From Rhynchosporium graminicola (lineage: Eukaryota > Ascomycota > Leotiomycetes > Helotiales > Ploettnerulaceae), in the NCBI GenBank assembly GCA_900074885.1, contig FJUW01000016.1, positions 534,577 to 598,576 on the forward strand: a stretch of DNA of 64,000 nt. The letters are read 5' to 3'. Below, piece after piece: positions 25,358 to 36,341 of this stretch. Under the pieces are notes generated by a model. That model searched no databases. It was not told where the DNA came from and saw only the letters and a program-made list of their open reading frames with translations. The position numbers and the translations under genes are program-made. Within the stretch, counting starts at the first letter, position 1; each line of letters opens with the position of its first letter.

Positions 25358-27333
25358 TCAACTACTGATATTAACTACTCCCGTCTCTTTCCTCCCGTCC
25401 TCTTTCATCACCAACTTCTCCCTCCTCTCTCCTCTCCACCTCTGCCCATAGACCCACTCCAAAACCAACAACGGACTACACAACGCCGTAAAACCTGCAA
25501 ACACCACAAAAGCAACTCCCTCCCCAATCATATCAATAACAATCTGCACGATGGCGACACCAAGTGCTCCAACGGTGCAGCGCATCAGATTATTGACTGC
25601 TGTAGCCGAAGCCGACGCTCCGGGATAAAGATCAATGATGAGAGCGCTATTGAGCGAGAAAACAGCCGTAGCTGTGTAAGCGATGCAGAATTGTAAGATA
25701 AGCGGGAGGGCGATGATATTGAGATTAAGAGAGAAGCCGTAGAGAGCGGTGCAAAATATAAAGACAGCGACGATCCACCAGATATTCCGCAGGCGACATT
25801 GCTCGATGGGGAAATCTAGAAGTTCTTTTCTGTTCAAGGGTGTTTCTGACGGTAAGCCCTTTTGTTCACGATACCGGGTTTCGATGATCCTGTAGTCATG
25901 GTCCATAAGACGGCCTGTTAGGTAGGATCCTGCAACGCACCCGGCGCCGTTGGGGAGGAACACGAGTCCGACTTCTAAGTCGTTCAAACCGAAGCGGCCC
26001 TGGAAGAGAGGTGTCGTGCTGCTCGTCATCATGCTCCATACTGCGTATACAATCGAGCCGAAGAAGAGGGTGACGAAGATATCTTTCTCAAAGAGAAACG
26101 TGAGAGGTGCGACCATACTCCAGATGGTGAGCTTTCTAGCTGGTTCACAGACTTCCTCTCGCGGCGAAGGGTGCGATGGCTTTCTGTAGATGAGCGGCCG
26201 ATGTATAAATCTAAGAAGCACTGTACCGTCTCCTGCAATACTTCGGAGCGTCTCTGGGAGGAGGAGAACGATGATGAATAAAGCGAAAGCTCCCACGCCG
26301 AACAGAGACCAAAATATGGCATAGTGGCCTAGATATTCCGAAATGATCCCGCCGAAGACTGGACCAATAGATTGTGCTAGCATACGGACTATACTGTAAG
26401 CGAAATTCTGCTTGTAAAGCGAATTGAGACTTACTGCCTCCAAATATTCCGATCAAACCTCCTCGCTCGCGGGAAGTTGTTATATCGCCTATGACCCCAG
26501 CACCTAGAATCATCATTAGTTTCAGAAGTTGTTTCCATGTGAAGAGAAACCTACCGATTGAGATAGTAGCAGCACTACCGGCTGCTTGAATACCTCGGAA
26601 GACCATCAAACACGTAAAGCTCCTGCTGAAAGCAAGACCAATATTGGCAATCAGATAAACCGCAAAGGTTCCTTGGGATCTATCAGCAATTGATCTTTCG
26701 AAACGACAGGAAATCTCGCACCTATGAATGTGATACGTCTACCCTTCGTATCTGACACCGGACCCCAGAAAGAGGGCACGAGGCCTTGAACCACCATATA
26801 CACCGTCACTGTGAGACTCATCAGAGTTAAGCTCACATTGAGATCCTGGGACTTCTTTAGCTGATTCCCTCATCCCCTTTTTTTCCAATAAAAGAACCGA
26901 CCTTAGCAATCCTGCCTAAAGCCGGAAAGTAAATGTTGCTTGAAAGTGGCGAGAATAACGCGGCAAGCGAGACGATGTAAGTCATCTGTTTCTTTTGGGC
27001 GAGTGTGAACACATGATATGGAGGCTCGATAACAGCTTTCTCTGAACTGCAGGGGCTTTTATCGGTGGAACTACTCCTGAATGACTCCAGATCAGAATCC
27101 TGCTGGTCAAGATTGTTTCCGTCATTTTGCAGAGTAATGCTTCGATCTTCTGAGTCCTGTAGTTCCTTGGAGGTTGAATTTTCCCGCCTGCGCGTCCTTG
27201 CATATTCGCTCTTAGAACTTTGGGTCTGGTTAACAGAATTCGACGACGATGGTGATTCAGCCACAGTACTACTGTTTGAGCAAGACGATACGCTAGATTT
27301 GTGGTGGACTGGAGATGGCAGAGTGATTAACAT
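25358..27333 (-). CDS. MFS transporter, DHA1 (drug:H+ antiporter) family, Qdr-like
   Basis: I reconstruct five exons on the minus strand: 26902-27333, 26722-26845, 26555-26671, 26435-26503 and 25358-26388, giving 590 residues. The four introns are 46-56 bp and phases are consistent. A Ser-rich hydrophilic N-terminus of ~110 residues precedes twelve predicted membrane segments. Helix 1 reads YIVSLAALFSPLSSNIYFPAL, motif A reads WGPVSDTKGRR between helices 2 and 3, and the antiporter motif C reads QSIGPVFGGIISEYLG. These features fit the fungal 12-span DHA1 group that includes Qdr and Aqr1 proton antiporters for drugs, amino acids and organic acids. The substrate cannot be deduced. An alternative acceptor 5 nt upstream of the last exon would create a stop, so TATAG at 26389 is the preferred site. 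Confidence 0.85.
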
Positions 27334-29144
27334 GATTCTTGCAAAAGGACGGTATTATATATCAAGAGTCACTATGCCAGGAGTAGTACCTTTAATGGAC
27401 TGGAAAAGCGAGCAAGATAGCAACACAAAGAATCAATGGCAACAGATCGCCAATATCGCGCAAGGACTTCCAGCCCTTTAATACGGACTGTGAAACTTAA
27501 CAGCCAAGAGTCAAAGATAGAGCTGCTATCAGTGCAGATCACGTCCCATGTCCTGCGCCCCGACGTGCAAGTATGAAGACGGTAAGGTTTGACCATCGGG
27601 ATGATCCTTAAAACTCAGTGACTAGTTCGCCCAGAGGCTACGGGCTGGGCATCTGAAGACCCTCAATTAGCGGGCACATTCGCCAAAATTGACAATGCCA
27701 TGGACTACCGAGGAAGAGATTACAACTTTGGGGTCTGCTCACTTGCTCAGAATCCTCAGGTGGATCTCGAAGACCTCAGATACCGCTGACCGTTTCCAGC
27801 CGAGCAAAACGCTAAAGAATGAATAAGGTAAGAGCCGAATAACACGATGAAGTCCTTTCTCAAAGCCTGACGATACGTTACTTGAGGTATAGGGAAGTAC
27901 TTGGTAACACTCCCATGGACCAGCCTTGCCGAATTACAAGTGTGCCTAGAACCCCAATGCACATCTCGGAGACTTCACGTACCGAACCGTCTCCAAGCGA
28001 GCAGAAAACTAACCAGTGAATGAGGAAGGAATCGGAATACGCGAGGTATTTATTCCTCATCTCAAAACACCGACTATCCGTCCGTCCGTCACTTAGGATA
28101 ATTAGAAACAAGCCACTGAGCCTCCCATAGCGATGCCGAGACACTTAGTGGCGGTAGCCGCCTCCTAGCGCATCGGTACTCGAGGAGCAAAGAAGGCTTG
28201 AGAGGAACTCCTTCCATATGCCGGAAGCTTATCTATCCATTCCCTCTCCCTACTTGCCCACAGACTACTCTCAGAAGTAGATGGTGTCGTCGTAGAGCGT
28301 CGCCAAGCTTTCGCTATGTTGCAGTCTGCCAAGAACGAGTGGCTTGGAGAGAGCGGTGAGGTTGAGGTTCGTCGTGTGGTGTGTTATTCCCGTTAGCTAT
28401 GATAACTGTAGCTCGCTCTGTCGATCTTATAAAAATGCGATGGATGGCATTTGAGGCATTTTCCTGGGCCCAAGTCCTGACCTGGCCTGGCCAACCCGTC
28501 GAGTCTTGTGCGGATATGAATTGGGTGATGGTTGTTTAAGGAATGCGAAGATAAAATTCGAGGATGTCCTAGCAATTGCTTAGTTGCAAATCACGTTTCC
28601 GTGCGAGTCGGAACCCTCACAATACCGCCTCTTCTTGAAGACATTGATTATCTATGATTAGAAGGATTCTACAAACAAATTGCAATTGGTTCCATCCATC
28701 CCAAGACCCCCTTAAGATCTCTGCAAATCTGCCAGCAAAAAGGCAAAAGAACAGACCGGATCAACTCAAACCCTCGCAATGAAGAAAGCACCGTACCCGC
28801 CAAAAGGATGCAGTCAGAGCCCAGATTTCTCTTTTCCGTGCTTTTCTGATGCTTGCAAGTAACGCCAGTACGTGCAAAACTCAAAGCCCATCAGGAATGA
28901 CTGCTATCTTTCCCGACTTGCTTTCTTTCGACCCGACGAAATACAGGAAAGGGGGAGAGGAGAGTAGATGCCATTGCTTTTCCTTGACAATGGCCACCAG
29001 TAGTAAAACATGCCATGTACTGCAAAAGACGAGTACAAGATCAAAAAAAACGTCAAGCTTCATGCTTGGAGAGGCGAGTGAAATTCTGGACCTAAGCTTC
29101 CGGAAAACCGGCATTTGGCAGAAAGTGTAGAATTGTACGGTGGT
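27334..29144. other. Intergenic stretch containing a diverged direct repeat
   Basis: There is no supported gene. Apart from the diverged direct repeat at 27743-28076, open frames are under 95 codons and unrecognised. The right end probably includes the mpg1 3' UTR. Confidence 0.4.
27743..28076. repeat. Diverged direct repeat, two copies about 200 bp apart
   Basis: Copy A (about 27743-27874) and copy B (about 27940-28076) align along most of their length, by eye at roughly 65-70% identity. Shared landmarks are CTCGRAGACYTCA at 27766 and 27965, CGAGCARAA, GAATGARKAAGG and TCTCAAARC. On the minus strand both copies encode a similar short peptide (SYLIHSLAFCSAGNG and SFLIHWLVFCSLGDG). The element is unidentified. 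Confidence 0.5.
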
Positions 29145-30460
29145 TTACATGATGATCGCGGGAACGTCAACGTTAACCTTGATGCTCTTATGTGGTAAGA
29201 TGCTTCCTCCGTTAACGTAGATCTCATCACCGATTGTGACATCGTCTCCCAGCACACTGACGTTCTCCAATCGTGCCCATTTACCCACCGTGGAGTTCCA
29301 GCCAACGATAGTGCTCTTGACCCAGGCGTGGTCCTTGATCTTAGAGCCTGCGAGAATGACACAACGCTGTAGGCGCACACCATCACCAATGATGACATCT
29401 GGGCCAATGGTAACATTAGGACCGATTCTGCAGTTCTTTCCAATCTTCGCGGAAGGATCGATCAACACGTTGCCACTGTGTACGTATGGTAGGCTGGATG
29501 AAGCAAGGAGCTTCGAGCTCTTCTTTGTGAGGGAGGAAAGGTATAGGCAAGTTCCCGAGAGGAAATCCTTTGGCTGACCGACATCCATCCAGAAGCCCTC
29601 CAAGTCGAATGAGTGCAATTGACCATCACCGCAGATGGCTGGGAAAGTCTCCTGCTCGATTGAAGTCGGGCGCAACTCGATACGCTTCAGAACGCTTGGA
29701 TTCAGTATGTAGATACCGGCATTGATACGGTTACCAACGAATTCAACTGGCTTCTCGACGAATCGGTCAATCCGCGAAGGGTGATTGGGCTTGTGTACAA
29801 CCACACCGTATTTCGAGGGCTCCTCAACCTTTGTGACGACAATCGTTCCCTCATCACCGTGGGCCTTGTGGAAAGCGGCGAGGTCCGCAAAGGGGTATTC
29901 GCAAATGACATCGGAGTTGAGAACGAAGAAGGGGGTGTTGTCTTTTCCGAGGATCTCTTCTGCCAGCTTCAGCGGACCTGCAGTGCCAAGAGGTTCTGAC
30001 TCGATGGAGAATGTGATCTTGACGTTGAATCGGGATTCGTACTAAAGGCGCAGGCTATCAGCGCCTACAACTGCAAGGAAATTGGGGGGCTAGGCACTCA
30101 CCTCTGATAAGTGCTTCTCCATAACCTCGGGTCTGTAGTTAACAGCAAGTACAATGTCTGTAACACCAGCAGCTGCCAGAGCTTCTACCTGGTGCAGAAT
30201 CATAGGCTTGTTTCCGAACTCGACCAATGGCTTGGGGAGAGTGAGGGTCTGTTGTATCGTCAGTATCCGAAGGAATTGGGGGCTTCTGAGCGTATGTGAT
30301 AGATAGTCGAGGATTCGTGGAAGGTATAGCTAGCTAGGTCGGGGAAAACGTACGAGAGGACGAAGACGGGTGCCAAATCCACCGACGAGAATGAGGGCTA
30401 CATTGAATCTTAGCTGGTTCTTCTAAATCTGATGTAATCAATCTTCTACTGACCCTTCAT
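29145..30460 (-). CDS. mpg1: Mannose-1-phosphate guanylyltransferase (GDP-mannose pyrophosphorylase)
   Basis: The four minus-strand exons are 30454-30460, 30354-30397, 30102-30248 and 29145-30041, giving 364 residues, the usual length for Mpg1/Psa1/Vig9. The first exon is only 7 nt (ATG AAG G). Exon 2 completes the nucleotidyltransferase signature [17 protein letters not shown], and exon 3 begins [11 protein letters not shown]. Later motifs are [29 protein letters not shown] and [12 protein letters not shown]. They are followed by left-handed beta-helix hexapeptide repeats ([20 protein letters not shown]). The enzyme makes GDP-mannose from mannose-1-phosphate and GTP in the cytosol, feeding N- and O-glycosylation, GPI anchors and cell-wall mannan. 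The four exon-boundary phases agree, and no other family fits. Confidence 0.96.
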
Positions 30461-31944
30461 CTTGAGGGTTTGTGCTGCAAGTTGCGGTCGTGGAAGAGTG
30501 TGAGTTCGAAGTGCAGGAAATACCCCACAGTGACGCTGGTTTCGAAGTTATGCGCGAGAAGAAACGAATGGCGCCCCGTGCTGCTCTTACTTCGACTGGA
30601 ACTGGATACTGAATTCTGTTGATGAACGAAGGTCGCAAGTGATTGGAAGTGGTGTTGTACAGTTTCTCAAAGGATTGTGATATGTCTCGAATAAGTTGGG
30701 ATGGGAATTTTGTGGAGGACACCTTGGACTTGGTCTGGTCCCAAAATAATTCTCGCCTAGTCCCGTGAGTTGTTGAACCCCTTTCCCCTTTTCTGCCAAC
30801 TAGTGGAGCTGCTGGCTGGAGATTTGATTCGATGCGCAACGCTGCGAATCCAGTAATCTGTTTGTTTCTTCACGTTTTGGATCGATTGAACGGGAGGGTT
30901 CCGTCTAGTTAAATGGGACAGTATTGGTCTTCGAAAAGTGCAGATTGACCAATCTTACCTGTTCATGACTGGTGTTTAATACAAAACTCAACCCGCGTTC
31001 TCCACACGAACTGATCAGGTGGTGCACGACATCATTGTGGGGGAGATCTTTAGAGGAGGATCATGCCTTGAACATTGCACTATGTTTTCTAACTGCCATT
31101 GGTGTTTCGTGGGGAAGCATTGTCTTATGATTCCCCTCCTGTAACAAGATGGAGGGATTTTCCCCGTTTGGCCATCACGAGGGTTGAAGACAAAGTTTGG
31201 CCGTGACAATGTTTCTCTACGAGATTGAACGTAACGCCACACCCGCTGCCACGGAAAGTCTGTACCCAAGCATAGCAGTCACTGATTCATAGCAGAACAA
31301 AGATATAAATGAGCCAATATACCATAGCACTTCTGAGCAGATAACTCGAGTACTTTTAATCCATCATCATGCCATCATTTATCGTAAGTTCGAAACGATC
31401 ATAGTGCCCAATGCGTGCGTTGCTCGAATCTCTCCCGCTCTCTTCCCTGAAACATAAAAAGATTCCTCGGATATTCGTTCCAAAAAAGACAGCAACGCTA
31501 CCGCCACGCTTGCTAAATGCAGGAACCGCGAGGAAGGAAAGTCTTTAAACCGCCATCACGTCCCAATCACCCCAGATGTGCAAGTGTAAAAGTCATGGGC
31601 AGCCTCCGTAGCGACAGTAATTGGGGTCGAGCTGCCTCTGATTCCCAGCGGTAGGTGCTGTTTTCCCATACCGCGGTCATATCTTCGCATTTGAATGGTT
31701 GTGGAAGGGAAAGAGTCGTTATCGTCATTAGTCGTCATTAAAATTCAGTCGTTGAATAGTCAGGCGATTTTGTTTTGAGAGCGTTGTCGCTGTTTTTGTC
31801 TTGGTCATAAATCGTTGTTTTGTTGGTGCATATCATTTTATAGTTTGCCTGAGCTGAGGAGGGTGTTGTTCATGGCCGAGATGTTCAGCCTGTATGCTCG
31901 ACAGCTAATTCTTAGCTGTCGGTAGACGTATCAGTCCAGTCTCT
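30461..31944. other. Intergenic stretch, mpg1 promoter side
   Basis: This holds the mpg1 promoter and 5' UTR on its left. A 133-codon minus frame at 30438-30839 overlaps the mpg1 first exon and is antisense-like noise. No other supported feature is seen. Confidence 0.45.
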
Positions 31945-32394
31945 TCACTCCGATGACGTGGTAGAACTGCTGCTGCTCAAATTGACAGAGTGGCTTCGAG
32001 CGCCTCGGCTCTTCCTGTGCCTGCTACTGCTCTCATTTGCAGGAAGTCCTTGAACCACACCATTGCGAGCCAGCATACCTCCATTGACAGAGAAGTTTCG
32101 GCACACCATGAACGCCCGCATAGCCGCATTCTCCTGAGCCAGCCCATCTGATTCGTATGCCAGGTCCGTTTGATACTCTCTGCCATTGACCAGCACCAGA
32201 CAAGTGAATCCAGATGAGCTCCTGTACGTCTCATACAAGGGATCACGCCAGCCTCGGCGTCGGCACAGACCTACCAAGATATCAGTATTCCGTATGTTTG
32301 CATTCCTTATAGAGATGCTGCCCAAAAGGCCAGGTAAACAACGAGTAGCAGAAGATTATGCAAATACAAGACCAGCTTGTGGAGAATTGGGCAT
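31945..32394 (-). CDS. Small protein with a likely double-stranded RNA-binding-like fold
   Basis: The proposed model has two exons, 32373-32394 and 31945-32270, giving about 115 residues. An in-frame ATG 15 nt further upstream (32409) is an alternative start. The body reads LCRRRGWRDPLYETYRSS, GFTCLVLVNGREYQTDLAYE, then LAQENAAMRAFMVCRNFS, and ends in a Ser/Arg-rich tail. The layout (a helix with a GW..P.YE element, then GF.C.V.VNG..Y strands, then a helix with ENAAM.AF) resembles the dsRBM-like small proteins common in Leotiomycetes and Eurotiomycetes. Known dsRBMs bind duplex RNA or mediate protein contacts. The basic lysines usually seen at the start of the last helix are not obvious, so RNA binding is uncertain. 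The donor GTCTTG is weak, and the first exon is the least certain part. Confidence 0.5.
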
Positions 32395-35300
32395 TGAAAC
32401 GACGACCATTGCAGCCCAAAGACACTGTAATCCCAAGAGCCAGCGTGATATGTCGTGGGGGGTGGAGTCCCAAAAAGAAAATTGAGCTACTCGAGGACTA
32501 AAGAGAAAGACCCGACAAGAAGCTTCGAAAAACTAGGAAATTCTTTCCCGAATCAACGTACTCTCAAGATATGCCATGTAAAAGCCACCCATTATAACGA
32601 CTCAATTGCCAACGAAAGAGTTAGATCCCGGCTTGAAAAACAGATCCGAGGTGGTGATGGAAGTATGGGCGAACAATTTTTACAGATCCAGGGTTTGCCA
32701 ATAATGATGATTGCCCAAGACAGGGACACTCTGGAGATGCAATTGAGCCCAACCCGAATTATACAGGGGAAAATTCGCACGGTATGAAGTGTACTTGAGA
32801 ATAGTCTTGTATGGTTGTCGTCGTCTTGTCAAGATATTACAGCTGACAGATGGAGTGGGTGTCTAATGGCTTTGTGCAGGACTTTCGTCCAGCAATGGCG
32901 AGACTTGTGTGATTTATTGCAGACCCCACGGTTAGCGTAGGGCAAGGATTATACATTAGACTTCCCTAAAGATACTCAAGCGCCGTTGAGATAGGACGAA
33001 AGCTCGAACCAAATGCACCTGCAAGTCATGATGCGGCTCTGCAAATGTGACCCATATCGAAGTGCTGGCATAGGCGATTGCCAATTAATCTTTCATCGTA
33101 AGATTAGGCGACTCCACCACAACATTGGAACGCATGCTCGGCGATGATCTTTGAGGGGTCAGAGGGGTCAGAGGGATCAATTCGTCCTTTCCAGTCGTTC
33201 TGCAGCTACAAGTTGTCGTAGCAGCAGTGGTGGCAAATAGCTCAACACCCGTCCCCGTCCCATAGATTTCGGGCAAATTTTGCAACTTGTTGCAGCAATA
33301 GAAATGGGTACCCATACCTTGGCTCCAACAGAAAGCTGCCTTCAGGAATACCATTATGTCGCTGCTTCCTGCAGTGGCATGGAGATCCGATGGACTGGCC
33401 GCTAATGCACTGGCATCGACGAACAACGGTGGATCGATCTCACTAAGTCGTTAAGAAATTCACTACTCGATATCTTCACTACTCGTAGGCCAGGGAGGCG
33501 ATCCTGGACGTCAAATAGAGGCCCGAAGAACCATAGTTGGAAGCTCTAAACTGGCTCGATCAAGTACAGCATCGAGAGCGGCCTCCTTTGCCCCGCACTA
33601 CAACGGCGCCGCTCTGCATGGCATGCTCGCGAAGACTGCCGCGTTGGATGGTGAATGACTGGAGTAGGACTTGACACGAAGCCGGCGAACCATTCAATGC
33701 ATGAAGAGTGGCTGGGCGTGTTCAGTGATCTCACTATACTGCATCGTCCAGCGGGTGGGAGGAGAAGGCAAGAAGGCGCGAGGCAACTTAAACCTGCCGA
33801 GTGCAAGGTTCTTGATCGTATGTATGGTGAGCTGGCATTGCGCTTGAGGACTCAAGAAGTAAGGCCATATGCTGTGAAATTCGAAATAGGTATACGGCTG
33901 CGTATATTAAGCAACGGGGGAAGTAGGTCGCTCGCTACCATGAGACCTGCCTCGCGCCATTGACCCGTCTCATCACCCACAGATCTCAAAAAGTTTGCTA
34001 TCGCGGATGAAGCATTTCTGGCTGAATTTCACGACAACCCAGACATGGACTTTCCGTGGATTGGGTGCGATCTGAGATCAGGTACCTACTGGACCACCAT
34101 CGAGACACTCCAAGTGCCGCGGGCGAGCAAGCAAAATCTCGGATCCGCTCGGCAACGCATGTATGTCATGGCATGCTCACTATCTGCTGGCTGCATTGTC
34201 CTATCGCCTGAAAGGGGTATTGGGAGAAATGTTTATTTTGGGTGGTTTCCACAGTCTGTCTGGCAGGGGCTTCCAATTCGTGGAGAGTGGCGCGGAGGCA
34301 TTTCTCTGCAGAAGTACTAAGTAGATGCGGCCTTCTGCGGGGCTAAATCAGCGTGAGGAGTAGGATGTACAATAGGATGGTCGGATTTCAGAGCGAGACG
34401 CGGAGGCTGGCTCCAAGGTCATGAACGTGTCTCAGCAGCCGTAATCTACGGCTTACGCCATGAGACCGATGCCGATGCCGATGCCGATGCTGATGCTGAT
34501 GCTGATGCATATATTGATGGCCTCACTACTGGTCGTCAGGTAGGTAGGTTGCAGGGCGATGTGTCTTGCGGTGACATTTTAGAAGTTCGATACGAGAGAG
34601 AGAGACCACGTGAAGGAAACAATTGACAGAACGAAATGGTTCGAGTGAGTGGATGGACCACCCAAAGGCCTGCGCCTAAACCGTTCATGCGAATACTTCG
34701 TAGAAAGTAGATAGATAACAGCGACAATCGTCGCTTAGATTAGGTGCAGACAGAGTGCGCGGAAAAACCCTGAATAACTGGTACGGTATGGTGGTTGAGA
34801 CTAACTAAGTATACAATATACGCACGCCGCTGTACTTCTCCGTCCCATATCACTTCTTGGCTGGCACAACCAGAATTCTGATCAACGCAGATGAGAGACT
34901 CGTTACCCACATGCTGATAGTGGCAACCTGATGCAAAACCAGATGCACCATACTCACGATCCAACGAATAGATGTAACATCTACTTCATCAAGAAACATA
35001 TACTTCTCTTGACATCCTGCATCGAGGAGACTCCAACACAAGTCTGTAGCTGATGGCACTCCACCACCTCACTCCTACTCTCACTATGTCTCGGGTACAA
35101 ATTAAGAAGCAGATAACGCACACTCGAGCACGAGCTCCATCATCTCCGCGAACCGCTGCACGGCATCTATTCGACCTGTCACTTTTTGGTTCGACGTACA
35201 GTGCTTCATTCATTCATGCCCAAACAAGCGTCACGTCATCATGTATGTAGCCGTCCATTCTCAGTTTATGAGCTTCTGACATCAATTGCCCTGGACCTGG

Positions 35301-36341
35301 ACCTGGACCTCTCCGTCATCTACCTAGCTGATGATATGTCACAACCAGCCCAGAATAGCAATTACCCACACGAATAACATCTTTCTATGAAGTGAAGATC
35401 TCAAAAACAAAAACCCCTCAGCGCAGGAGCAACGAGAAACAGTCAAAGATTTGACCTGTGATGCAATTTTCATAGGTAGATATCGGAATACTGGAAAAGT
35501 AATTTGGTTTGTGGTATATGCTCTAGATATGTCAATCCCGGCTACCAGTTCCTTTAACGGAAAGGATGCGGTTCATATCTTCATCTACCTATTCAAGGCT
35601 GAGCTACCTTGACTTTGGCGAGACGTGAAGCTTGAGAAAGTTAGACTGTAGAAAACTTTTTTTTATAGACGTGGTAGACCAGGCTTGTCATGTTACGACT
35701 ATCCAAGAATTTCTAAGGCTTTTTTTTTTAAGATTTTAGGGTCGGCGGTATCTCTGGGTATGTTTCCGCGACTTAAATTTCAAGTTGTGACTTTGAATTG
35801 CATTTGTCTATCTACATGAGCTGTAAAGGTTCTCTCTACTTCACTAGTAAGAATCCACCTCGATTAATGACGTCACGTTTTAGAAGCTGGCTGGACTTGT
35901 AAGTATTTGAATTTTTATCTACAGGTCTCACAGTGTTTAAAATCACAGCTTTTATCGATGTTTCGAGTTTCGAGATATACGGAGGGATATTCAATTAGTT
36001 TGCAAGAGGAAGGGATGCGGTTGGCTAGAGCATGTAACATCAGACACATCAAAGTGAAATAGGTTGGAGAGGTCAGGATGGTAGGATGTCCACCTATGAT
36101 GTGGCGCCAATAGCTATTCGATGATGCAAAGGGACAAAATAAAGTATGTCCTGTATGTATCTTCACGCAGCGGAGCTATGGAAGCTTAAGAGGAATCCTT
36201 CCTCGAACTCCACGATCCATGCTTGATCCTCTCTTCATTCTTTCATCCCCAAAGTAATATTACTGCCTATGATGTGGCCATCACGCGACGCTTGCATGTT
36301 CACCGATCAAATACGCCACTACTCCGGGTCACGCATGGTGA
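32395..36341. other. Gene-poor stretch with a few coding-like fragments
   Basis: I could not assemble a gene here. Coding-like pieces are a 114-codon frame on the minus strand (33085-33426) and two plus-strand pieces at 33655-33963 and 34045-34320. The last continues upstream in frame through a DLKKFAIADEAFLAEF segment, possibly after an acceptor at ~33981. None has a family I can defend. Simple repeats include (CCGATG/CTGATG)n at 34466-34508 and (CTGGAC)n at 35289-35310. Confidence 0.35.
34466..34508. repeat. Hexanucleotide microsatellite (GATGCC/GATGCT)n
   Basis: A run of about seven hexamers is visible, switching from GATGCC to GATGCT units midway. It lies in a non-coding stretch. Confidence 0.8.
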
